This document shows positions 50,998 through 58,865 of a DNA stretch of 64,000 nt, piece by piece; within the stretch, counting starts at the first letter, position 1; every line of letters starts with the position of its first letter. This DNA comes from UBA4466 sp963925035 (lineage in GTDB: Bacteria > Bacteroidota > Bacteroidia > Flavobacteriales_D > Crocinitomicaceae), in assembly GCA_963925035.1 (NCBI GenBank), contig CAWUSK010000015.1, positions 19,768-83,767 of the forward strand, in the 5' to 3' direction. Position numbers and translations under genes: made by a program. Under the pieces are notes generated by a model that saw nothing but the letters and a program-made list of their open reading frames with translations, was not told the origin of the DNA and made no database searches.

Positions 50998-51855
50998 ATG
51001 GATATAATAACATTAACAACTGACATGGGACTAAGTGATCACTACGTGGCTTCACTAAAAGGAACCATTTTGAGTCAGAAGGAAAATGTACAAATTGTTG
51101 ATATCTCTCACAATGTTAGGCCATTTGATATTTCGGAAGCTGCTTATTTAGTGCGCGCTTGTTTTTCTGATTTTCCCGATGGAACGATTCATGTGATTGG
51201 CGTTGATAGTGAACCTATTGTTAATTTTGGTGGAAGTGATGGTTCTTTTCCATCCATCTTGTTTTTCGAAAACCAATATTTTATTTCCAATGACAATGGC
51301 TTTTTTGGTGCTTTTCTGAAGGAAAACGTACCGACGTCATTTTGGAGAATGGACGATGTTCTTTCCAATCCAAATCTCTTTAAGTTTCCAACAAAAAACA
51401 TACTTGTCACTGCTGGATTAGCATTACTCAATGGGGAAAAGATCGAAGAAATTGCCTCTCCTTTCAATGAATATAAAAATGCATTTACCTTAATCGCAAT
51501 TTCTGAACTAAACAGGATCAAAGGTCATGTTGTTCATATTGACAATTACGGGAATGCAATAACCAATGTTCATAAAACACTGTTTGACCTAGTAGGCAAA
51601 GACGTTCCATTTATCATTTATTTTAAACGTGAAACTTATTACATAGATATTATTTCAGGATCGTACAACGAAGTCACTCCAGGAGAAAAAGTAGCAATCT
51701 TCAATGAAAACAACTTTTTAGAAATTGCAATTAACCGAGGAGCAAATGGAAGTACCGGTGGTGCCGAGCAGCTATTTGGACTGCAAATTCAAGACATGGT
51801 TCGCATTGAATTTACACCAAAAGGATCTCGCGATACATTAGACTCACTTTTTTAA
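50998..51855 (+). CDS. SAM hydroxide adenosyltransferase (DUF62 family)
   Basis: 285 residues of the fluorinase/SAM hydrolase fold, expected to cleave S-adenosylmethionine with water to adenosine and methionine. The N-terminal domain shows TLTTDMGLSDHYVASLKGTI, NVQIVDISHNVRPFDISEAA and the SNDNGFFGAFL strand; the C-terminal domain holds HIDNYGNAITNV and the RGANGSTGGAEQLFGL tail. The Asp-Arg-His set of the hydrolases is consistent with these blocks. The chlorinase loop is absent, so halogenation is unlikely. Four bp ahead of an ABM-domain gene, probably co-transcribed. Confidence 0.9.
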   Translation: MDIITLTTDMGLSDHYVASLKGTILSQKENVQIVDISHNVRPFDISEAAYLVRACFSDFPDGTIHVIGVDSEPIVNFGGSDGSFPSILFFENQYFISNDNGFFGAFLKENVPTSFWRMDDVLSNPNLFKFPTKNILVTAGLALLNGEKIEEIASPFNEYKNAFTLIAISELNRIKGHVVHIDNYGNAITNVHKTLFDLVGKDVPFIIYFKRETYYIDIISGSYNEVTPGEKVAIFNENNFLEIAINRGANGSTGGAEQLFGLQIQDMVRIEFTPKGSRDTLDSLF

Positions 51856-51858
51856 GCA

Positions 51859-52167
51859 ATGATTACACGCATCGTCAAATTAGAATTTCAAGAAGATAAA
51901 ATTCAAGAGTTTCTTGCGTTTTTTGAAACCATCAAACACCATGTGAATGAATTTCCAGGATGTCATGGAATGAAGTTGTACCAAGACATTGACTACCCAA
52001 ATATAGTAATGACTTATAGTCACTGGGAATCTCAAGTTGAATTAGACAATTACCGAAAATCCTATACTTTCGGAAACGTTTGGCCCAATATCAAACCGTG
52101 GTTTAAGGCAAAACCGGAAGCATGGAGCGTTAATGCCTATTTCAACGGATTTGAAGCGAAAAAGTAG
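51859..52167 (+). CDS. ABM domain protein
   Basis: 102 residues forming one ABM alpha-beta barrel: KLEFQEDKIQEFLAFFETIK, FPGCHGMKLYQDIDYPNIVM, TYSHWESQVELDNYRKS. It sits 3 bp after the SAM hydroxide adenosyltransferase gene. It is not a close copy of the ABM gene at 42506. Such small proteins may be monooxygenases or dimeric binding proteins; function unknown. Confidence 0.8.
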   Translation: MITRIVKLEFQEDKIQEFLAFFETIKHHVNEFPGCHGMKLYQDIDYPNIVMTYSHWESQVELDNYRKSYTFGNVWPNIKPWFKAKPEAWSVNAYFNGFEAKK

Positions 52168-52213
52168 GCTAATAAAAACCCGTTTTTCGCCATTAACAAT
52201 TGCATCTTAATAA

Positions 52214-52231
52214 ATGAAGTACCTACTTCAT
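52214..52231. promoter_or_regulatory. 18-bp palindrome upstream of gldF
   Basis: ATGAAGTA-CC-TACTTCAT is a perfect inverted repeat (8-bp arms, 2-bp centre), 32 bp ahead of the gldF -7 box. No T-run follows, so it looks more like an operator than a terminator. Confidence 0.45.
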
Positions 52232-52263
52232 CATTTTCGGCATGAACTATCGAATAGAAATCT

Positions 52264-52271
52264 TAATTTTG
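52264..52271 (+). promoter_or_regulatory. gldF promoter -7 box
   Basis: TAATTTTG fits TAnnTTTG, 22 bp before the gldF ATG. Confidence 0.5.
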
Positions 52272-52293
52272 AACTGAAAATTCAAACCAGCGT

Positions 52294-53034
52294 ATGAGAG
52301 CATTATATTTCAAAGAAATTAGAAGTTTCCTGAGTTCAGTTATCGGGTACGTTTTTATACTTATCTATTTAATTGCTTCAGGAATTATGCATTGGGTCGC
52401 TTCTACCCCATCCAACCTATTGGAAGGTACCGAAGCTGATTTAATTCCATTTTTCAATTCTTCACCAATCATTTTTCTTATTCTCATTCCTGCAATTACA
52501 ATGCGCTCTATTGCAGAGGAAAGAAGAACAGGAACGATGGAGTTACTTTTCACAAGACCAATCTCCGATTTAAAAATAGTAATGGCAAAGTACTTCGCAA
52601 GTGTAACTTTGATGATTATTGCCATTCTTCCGACCTTGATTTATTACATTTCAATGCGAAGTCTAACATTAGAAGGCGAAACCTTCGATAACGGAGCAAC
52701 AATCACTTCTTATATTGGTTTGATCTTAATTGGTTCTGCATTTGTTGCAATAGGAATTTTCGCTTCAGCATTGACGAGTAGTCAAATTGTTGCTTTTATT
52801 CTAGCACTTTTTTGCTGTTGGATTTTTATGCCACAAATTGGCGGGCTTGCACTTGTTGGTTCATACAACTTAATGGGAGATTTCGATTCAGTTATGCAAT
52901 ACTTCGGAATGACATACCATTACGATGGCATTCAAAAAGGCGTTATCGATACTAAAAACATAGTTTACTTTTTATCCGTAATCACCTTATTCATTTACGC
53001 TGCTTTGACAGTGATTAAATCACTTAAGAAATAA
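52294..53034 (+). CDS. gldF: Gliding motility ABC transporter permease GldF
   Basis: 246 residues, six membrane helices of the ABC-2 permease type (FLSSVIGYVFILIYLIASG, then FFNSSPIIFLILIPAITMRS, IAEERRTGTMELLFTRPIS as the coupling region). GldF forms an ABC complex with GldG and an ATPase GldA, encoded elsewhere, and is needed for gliding in Flavobacterium johnsoniae. gldG follows after 2 bp. Whether this strain glides cannot be read from these two genes alone. Confidence 0.93.
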   Translation: MRALYFKEIRSFLSSVIGYVFILIYLIASGIMHWVASTPSNLLEGTEADLIPFFNSSPIIFLILIPAITMRSIAEERRTGTMELLFTRPISDLKIVMAKYFASVTLMIIAILPTLIYYISMRSLTLEGETFDNGATITSYIGLILIGSAFVAIGIFASALTSSQIVAFILALFCCWIFMPQIGGLALVGSYNLMGDFDSVMQYFGMTYHYDGIQKGVIDTKNIVYFLSVITLFIYAALTVIKSLKK

Positions 53035-53036
53035 CC

Positions 53037-54824
53037 ATGGCAGAGAAGAAAAAATTCCTGAAAGGATTATACAACTGGACATTTCTATCCATCGTTGTTG
53101 CTGGATTATTACTTGTCAACATTATCAGTTCGTTTGTTTATCAACGTTATGATATGACAGCCGACAAACGTTTCTCATTGGCAGATGGAACAATTTCGTT
53201 CCTTGAAAATAAAGAGAAATTCAGTGGACGAGTGAATATCAAAATTTATTTGGACGGAAATTTACCAGCAGATTTAGTACATTTCAAAAGTTCAATTGAA
53301 GATAAATTAAAGGAATTCAAGCAATACGCAGGAAATAGAATAGAGTATCAATTCATCAATCCAAACGACGGAACAGAAGCAGAACAGCAAGAATTGTTTC
53401 AAAATATTTTTGCCGACGGAAAAGGTATTCTACCTATGGATTTGGTTTACATGAAGGATGGAACCCAAACTCAAATGATGGTTTGGCCTGGAGCGATTAT
53501 CGAATATGGTGGTTCAACAGTTCAAAGTGTTCAATTCTTACCTGGATCCAAATCTGGTCGCCCCTATCAATTGAACGGAATGGGAGATATCATTCAAAAC
53601 TCTATCAATAATTTAGAATATATCCTAACAAGTTCTTTGAGAAGAGCAATTTTGGACAAAAAACCAAGAGTCGCATTTTTACATGGCCATGGTGAGTTAA
53701 CGTATCCTGAGACACAACGCGCACGGGCATTGATTTCGCCGTACTACTCTATTGCTGATGTAACAATCAATGATTCTATTGCTGCACTTGACAATATCGA
53801 CGGGCTAATTATTGCGCGTCCACGTGACCGATTTAGCGCAAAAGATCTTTTTGTTATAGATCAATTTCTAATGCGAGGTGGACGGCTGATGTGCTTTATT
53901 GATGCATTAAGTATTGACGAAGACACATTGAAGAAAACTGGACAAACGCATACGACCCGTTACGATAATTTAAAAATCGATGACATGCTGTTTGATTACG
54001 GCATCAAAATCAATCCGAATTATGTCATGGATATTAGATGTGTGCCAATGGCAGTTCCAATGGCTAAACAATCTATGATACCTTGGTTTTTCAATGTATT
54101 AGCATCGCCTACAAATCATCCTATCTCACGGAACATTGAACCAATTTCCTTAAATTACACAAGTGAAATTCAATTCGTGAATCAATCAACGCATGTTGCC
54201 ATGACTCCAGTTTTGACCTCGAGTACAAACTCAACTGTAACTGGACTTGCACCGATGGTTAGCCTTATGATTCCTTTGAATTACGGTGAAAATCCTGAAT
54301 TAACTCCAAATCCACAAAGTGAAGCTAACAAGCGATGTCTTGCAGGATTGGCAGAAGGAATGTTTCGTTCACATTTTCGAAATCGTATCGTAGATGAATA
54401 TGCCAAAAACCCATCAGTTCAGCTCTTAGATTCTAGTAAAGTGGAAGGAAAAATATTTGTTGTTGGAAACGGACGATTCATTGCCAATGAATACGATTCA
54501 ATGCCAAATAAAATGGGAACTGCTTATCAATACCGCCCAAAAGAAGTAAATACATTACAGTTCAACCAAGATTTAATCAATTTGAATATCCCTCACTTTT
54601 TTGGGAATCAAGAGTTTTTCCAAAACTTGACAGATTACATGATGGGTGATAACTCAGTGTTAGATATTCGAAGCCGACAAATTGACATTCATGAAATTGA
54701 CACTGAAAAGGTAAAGCTTGAGGCAGGTTTTTATAAACTTGTAAATGTTGGCTTACCGATAGTTGTTATATTAATTCTAGCATTTATATTGAACTTTATT
54801 CGTACACGCAAATACGCAAAATAA
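53037..54824 (+). CDS. gldG: Gliding motility-associated ABC transporter protein GldG
   Basis: 595 residues with one N-terminal (about 13-33) and one C-terminal membrane helix (VGLPIVVILILAFILNFI) around a large periplasmic part. RYDMTADKRFSLADGTISFL and the DUF4350/ABC-type-uncharacterised core (RVAFLHGHGELTYPETQRAR, GLIIARPRDRFSAKDLFVID, then QFLMRGGRLMCFIDAL) mark GldG. It acts with GldF and GldA. The order gldF-gldG-DUF4340-dnaN is recurrent in Flavobacteria. Confidence 0.93.
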   Translation: MAEKKKFLKGLYNWTFLSIVVAGLLLVNIISSFVYQRYDMTADKRFSLADGTISFLENKEKFSGRVNIKIYLDGNLPADLVHFKSSIEDKLKEFKQYAGNRIEYQFINPNDGTEAEQQELFQNIFADGKGILPMDLVYMKDGTQTQMMVWPGAIIEYGGSTVQSVQFLPGSKSGRPYQLNGMGDIIQNSINNLEYILTSSLRRAILDKKPRVAFLHGHGELTYPETQRARALISPYYSIADVTINDSIAALDNIDGLIIARPRDRFSAKDLFVIDQFLMRGGRLMCFIDALSIDEDTLKKTGQTHTTRYDNLKIDDMLFDYGIKINPNYVMDIRCVPMAVPMAKQSMIPWFFNVLASPTNHPISRNIEPISLNYTSEIQFVNQSTHVAMTPVLTSSTNSTVTGLAPMVSLMIPLNYGENPELTPNPQSEANKRCLAGLAEGMFRSHFRNRIVDEYAKNPSVQLLDSSKVEGKIFVVGNGRFIANEYDSMPNKMGTAYQYRPKEVNTLQFNQDLINLNIPHFFGNQEFFQNLTDYMMGDNSVLDIRSRQIDIHEIDTEKVKLEAGFYKLVNVGLPIVVILILAFILNFIRTRKYAK

Positions 54825-54827
54825 ATT

Positions 54828-55886
54828 ATGAAGAAAATTATCACACTTGTACTTGCCCTTGCCGTAATAATTGGATTGAGCTTTTATGTTTACAATTTAA
54901 ACAAAAATGCAGGTACATCTGACGAACAACTCTCACTTATTGAATTTGCGATTGAAGATGTAACTACTGTAGACAAAGTAATTATCTCTGATGCGTTTGG
55001 GCGTACATTTGAGATTATCAAGAACGGAGATGAATGGACAGATAAAGATGGTAATTGTGTGATTCAAGAAAGTGCAAGATTGATTTTAGAAGCATTTAAA
55101 AACATTGAATTCAAGGGATACCTTGCGGATAATTCAATAACGCAATTCACAAAGATAATTACAACACAGCACACTAAGGTTGAGATTTTTCAAAATGGAG
55201 AATGGACAAAAACATGGTACATTGGGCCGCCGGCACAAGATCATTACGGACAAGTAATGCTAATTGACTCTAAGGAAGGAGGGAAAAGTGATGCTCCAGT
55301 TTTGATGAAAATAAAAGGCATGAATGGTATTATCGAGCCTCGTTTCTTTGCAGATGCCAGAAAATGGGAATGTACAAACATATTCAGCATTCCACTTAAT
55401 GAATTAGCTAAAGTAGAAGTGAAATTCAACGATGAGCCTGAACGTAGTTTTTCTGTAACGAAAAGCGGATCTGACATGAAAGTTTATCAGCAAGGGAAAT
55501 TACTCAACAATGTTGATACGTCAATGATATTTAGATATTTAAATAATTATCAGAAAATTCATTTTGACATTCCTAACTACGTGCTAAACGAAAAACAAAT
55601 TGACAGCTTAAAAGCCACTACTCCATTTTGCGTTTTAAAAGTTAAAGAAACAAATGGCAAATCAACAAAGCTCAAATTCTACCGGATCATGCTTCAAGTC
55701 CAAGTTGATCAAGGTATTACAGAGTACAGTGACAAAGACAGAGATAGATTTTGGTGCGAATTGCCTACTGGAGAAATTGTAAAATGTCAATATTTTGTTT
55801 TCAATCCACTAATTCTAGGACACATCTACTTTCCTATGGACATATCCATGTTAAAGACTCATGATGGAATGCTCAAAAAGGAATAA
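54828..55886 (+). CDS. DUF4340 protein of the gldFG cluster
   Basis: 352 residues: one N-terminal membrane anchor (about 4-22, ITLVLALAVIIGLSFYVY), then a beta-rich periplasmic part with VDKVIISDAFGRTFEIIKNG and TFWYIGPP-like GEWTKTWYIGPPAQDHYGQV, typical of DUF4340. In other phyla DUF4340 follows the ABC-2 auxiliary protein of GldG kind, so it is probably part of the same membrane complex. Begins 3 bp after gldG. Not known to be required for gliding. Confidence 0.8.
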   Translation: MKKIITLVLALAVIIGLSFYVYNLNKNAGTSDEQLSLIEFAIEDVTTVDKVIISDAFGRTFEIIKNGDEWTDKDGNCVIQESARLILEAFKNIEFKGYLADNSITQFTKIITTQHTKVEIFQNGEWTKTWYIGPPAQDHYGQVMLIDSKEGGKSDAPVLMKIKGMNGIIEPRFFADARKWECTNIFSIPLNELAKVEVKFNDEPERSFSVTKSGSDMKVYQQGKLLNNVDTSMIFRYLNNYQKIHFDIPNYVLNEKQIDSLKATTPFCVLKVKETNGKSTKLKFYRIMLQVQVDQGITEYSDKDRDRFWCELPTGEIVKCQYFVFNPLILGHIYFPMDISMLKTHDGMLKKE

Positions 55887-55951
55887 ACACTTTGTTAATA
55901 ACTAAGGATAAAAAGAACTCTCTTTACCGTCTAAAATTGCTTTAAAATTGA

Positions 55952-55959
55952 TATTTTTG
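55952..55959 (+). promoter_or_regulatory. dnaN promoter -7 box
   Basis: TATTTTTG fits TAnnTTTG, 23 bp before the dnaN ATG, in the 96-bp gap after the gld cluster. It lets dnaN be expressed apart from gldFG. Confidence 0.45.
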
Positions 55960-55982
55960 GTAGTAAAAACAACTGCCTTAAA

Positions 55983-57098
55983 ATGAATTTTGTAATATCA
56001 AGCGCATCTTTACTTAAGCACCTTCAGGGAATTGCTGGAGTTCTAAGCACAAGCAATTCTCTACCGATTTTAGATAACTTTTTATTTGAAATTACTAAAG
56101 GTAGACTAACCGTTTCTGCGTCAGACCTGGAAACAACTATGCGAACTTCTATGGAAGTTGAAGCGAAAAAAGAAGGTAAAATTGCTATTCCAGCAAAATT
56201 ATTGTTAGATGTTTTAAAGAATCTTCCAGACCAACCTTGCACTTTCTCCGTAGATGCGGATAATTTTGCAATTGAAATTGCATACGACAATGGAAAGTCA
56301 AAAATGGTTGGATACAATGGAGATGATTTCCCAAGAACTCCTGGATTAGATAACTCTAGTTCCATTCAAATTTCAGGTGGAATTATATCAAACGCAATTA
56401 ACAAGACGCTTTTTGCAACTGGTGTAGATGATTTACGCCCTGTAATGAGTGGTGTTTTTTGTGAGTTTTCTCCAGAGAACATTACGTTTGTTGCAACAGA
56501 CGCTCATAAATTGGTACGCTATACACGAACTGACTCGCAAGCTTCTGGTAGCTCGTCATTTATCCTTCCCAAAAAGCCTTTAAATCTATTAAAGTCTAAC
56601 TTATCTGGAAGCGAAGATGTAAAATTGGAATACAACGAATCAAATGCAGTATTTACTTTTGATGATATCGTATTGATCTGCCGTTTAATTGATGGTAAAT
56701 ATCCAAATTACGAGGCAGTTATTCCAAAAGAAAATCCAAATGTGTTAACAATTGATCGATTGCAATTTTTAAGTTCAATCAAACGTGTTTCTATTTTCGC
56801 AAATAAAACAACGCATCAAATCAAGCTTAAGTTGGCGGGGTCAGAACTTGCTCTATCTGCTGAAGATATTGATTTTGCGAATGAAGCAAATGAACGCTTA
56901 ACATGTAATTACTCTGGTGAGGACATGGAAATTGGATTCAACTCTCGTTTCTTAATGGAAATGTTGAACAACCTTGATACAACAGAAATTCGTTTAGAAA
57001 TGAGCGAACCAAGTCGTGCAGGTTTGTTAATGCCAGCCGAAGCAACAGAAAACGAAGATATTCTAATGCTTGTGATGCCGGTAATGCTAAACAGGTAG
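55983..57098 (+). CDS. dnaN: DNA polymerase III beta subunit (sliding clamp)
   Basis: 371 residues with three clamp domains: FVISSASLLKHLQGIAGVLS, LPILDNFLFEI, TVSASDLETTMRTSMEVEAK, FVATDAHKLVRYTR and the C-terminal RAGLLMPAEATENEDILMLV MPV end that forms the peptide-binding pocket. Tethers DnaE to DNA. It is separated from dnaA by 40 kb and sits behind gldFG, as in other Flavobacteria. Followed by a terminator. Confidence 0.97.
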   Translation: MNFVISSASLLKHLQGIAGVLSTSNSLPILDNFLFEITKGRLTVSASDLETTMRTSMEVEAKKEGKIAIPAKLLLDVLKNLPDQPCTFSVDADNFAIEIAYDNGKSKMVGYNGDDFPRTPGLDNSSSIQISGGIISNAINKTLFATGVDDLRPVMSGVFCEFSPENITFVATDAHKLVRYTRTDSQASGSSSFILPKKPLNLLKSNLSGSEDVKLEYNESNAVFTFDDIVLICRLIDGKYPNYEAVIPKENPNVLTIDRLQFLSSIKRVSIFANKTTHQIKLKLAGSELALSAEDIDFANEANERLTCNYSGEDMEIGFNSRFLMEMLNNLDTTEIRLEMSEPSRAGLLMPAEATENEDILMLVMPVMLNR

Positions 57099-57120
57099 TC
57101 GATAACTAACTATATCAAGA

Positions 57121-57152
57121 ATCCATTCCGGTCTTACGGAGTGGATTTTTTT
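57121..57152 (+). terminator. dnaN terminator
   Basis: ATCCATTCCG pairs with CGGAGTGGAT (one G-T wobble, 6-nt loop GTCTTA), followed by eight T. Confidence 0.88.
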
Positions 57153-57270
57153 TGTTACAGAAATGACTTTACTATCTCGTATCGTTTGATTACATACTTA
57201 ATTTAATATTAGTGGTTATTTCTTAATCATTTGATAAGGGTAATTTATTATTCCAGAGATGCTATTCACA

Positions 57271-57278
57271 TACCTTTG
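57271..57278 (+). promoter_or_regulatory. GH3-family gene promoter -7 box
   Basis: TACCTTTG fits TAnnTTTG, 20 bp before the ATG at 57299. Confidence 0.55.
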
Positions 57279-57298
57279 ACGCAAGTTAAAAATAGGGT

Positions 57299-58813
57299 AT
57301 GCCAATTATTGGAAAATTATTAAAACAAACAACTGCTATTACGTATAAGAGAAACACCAAAAAACGGCAGGATATCGGGAATCAAATAGAGACCCTGTTT
57401 AAGTTACTTTCAAAAGCAAAAAAAACAAACTTTGGCAACACGAATAACTTTCCTTTTATTTTAGAACAGGATGAAATTATCAAAACCTATCAGGAAAATA
57501 TACCAATAACAGATTACGATAATTTTCATAAAGAATGGCTGTGTGACTCTATTAATGGTAAAAAGGACCATACATGGCCTGGACGAATTAGATATTATGC
57601 GTTATCATCAGGTACAACTGGCTCTCCAAGTAAGAGGATTCCAGTTACTAATCACATGATTCGTTCTTTTCAAAAATCAAGTTTGAAGCAATTACTGACG
57701 CTGCATGAATTGAATTTATCAGAGGAATTTTATGGCGGTCAATTACTCGCCGTTGGAGGCAGTTCAAACTTATTAATTAAGGATAAGCATATTGAAGGGG
57801 ATTTAAGTGGTATTTTAAAAAAGCACACGTCTCTTGTTGTTTCACCCTTAACCAAGCCAGGAAATAAAATTACGTTCGAGTCCGATTGGAATGTGAAGCT
57901 AGAAATGATGGTCGAAAAAGCCAAAGATTGGAACATCAGTATTATTGCAGGAGTTCCTAGTTGGTGCATTCTTTTAATGGAAAGAATAGTTGAGAGATAT
58001 CAAGTAAAAACAATTCATGATATTTGGCCAAATTTGGAAGTGTATGTTCATGGCGGTGTTTTCATGAATCCGTACATTTCACGATTGAACAAAGTACTTT
58101 CACGAAAGTTAATACTATTGGACACCTATTTATCTTCTGAAGGCTATTTTGCTTACCAAAAATCACCTAAAAGAATTGGAATGCAATTGCTTCTGAATGC
58201 AGGCGTCTTTTTTGAATTCATCCCGTTCAATTCAGATTATTTCGACGAAACCGGAACTTTAAAAGACAATTATAGTACCTACTTAATTGATGAGGTTCAA
58301 AATGACGTAGATTATGCCTTGGTCGTGAGCACTAATGCTGGATTATGGAGGTATTTAATTGGTGATTTAGTAAGGTTCATTGACATTGAAAGTAGAGAAA
58401 TAATACTTACAGGTAGAATTAAACAATTTCTAAGTTTGTGTGGAGAACACTTATCTTTGGGTAATATCAATCAGGCAGTTTCACAGGCTATTGATAAATT
58501 AGGACTTGAAATAACTGAATTCACAATCTACGCAAATGAAGAAAACTTAAGCCATCATTGGTATATAGGTACAAATGATTCTATTGATTCTCAAGTGCTA
58601 ATCGACATGATCAATCACAACCTTTGTGAATTGAATGATGATTATAAATCTGCACGAAAAATTAATTTGAAATCGCCCGCTTGTACTTTGCTGCCAGTGG
58701 AAAAGTTCTATGCCTTTATGGAATTAAATGGAAAGTTGGGTTCACAGCACAAATTCCCAAGAGTTTTAAATAAGGAACAAGGTGAACTTTGGAAGAAGTT
58801 CTTGTCAAATTAA
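57299..58813 (+). CDS. GH3-family acyl-adenylating protein
   Basis: 504 residues of the GH3 auxin-responsive-promoter superfamily, related to acyl-CoA synthetases. ATP-binding loop YALSSGTTGSPSKRIPVT, then IIAGVPSWCILLMERIVERY, VYVHGGVFMNPYISRLNKVL, the YLSSEGYFAYQ motif and the hinge GDLVRFIDIESREIILTGRI. Plant GH3 enzymes join amino acids to jasmonate or auxin; bacterial members have unknown substrates. Expressed alone from a good -7 box. No synthase or carrier gene nearby gives a clue. Confidence 0.88.
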   Translation: MPIIGKLLKQTTAITYKRNTKKRQDIGNQIETLFKLLSKAKKTNFGNTNNFPFILEQDEIIKTYQENIPITDYDNFHKEWLCDSINGKKDHTWPGRIRYYALSSGTTGSPSKRIPVTNHMIRSFQKSSLKQLLTLHELNLSEEFYGGQLLAVGGSSNLLIKDKHIEGDLSGILKKHTSLVVSPLTKPGNKITFESDWNVKLEMMVEKAKDWNISIIAGVPSWCILLMERIVERYQVKTIHDIWPNLEVYVHGGVFMNPYISRLNKVLSRKLILLDTYLSSEGYFAYQKSPKRIGMQLLLNAGVFFEFIPFNSDYFDETGTLKDNYSTYLIDEVQNDVDYALVVSTNAGLWRYLIGDLVRFIDIESREIILTGRIKQFLSLCGEHLSLGNINQAVSQAIDKLGLEITEFTIYANEENLSHHWYIGTNDSIDSQVLIDMINHNLCELNDDYKSARKINLKSPACTLLPVEKFYAFMELNGKLGSQHKFPRVLNKEQGELWKKFLSN

Positions 58814-58865
58814 ATTCTTTTTGATTAAAAATCTAAGGAATACATCCAATTCAAGCTCTATAATT

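Noticed and set aside
42506..52167. The two ABM-domain genes as a duplicated pair
   Set aside because: Sequences at 42506 and 51859 share only the fold-level pattern and lie in unrelated contexts.
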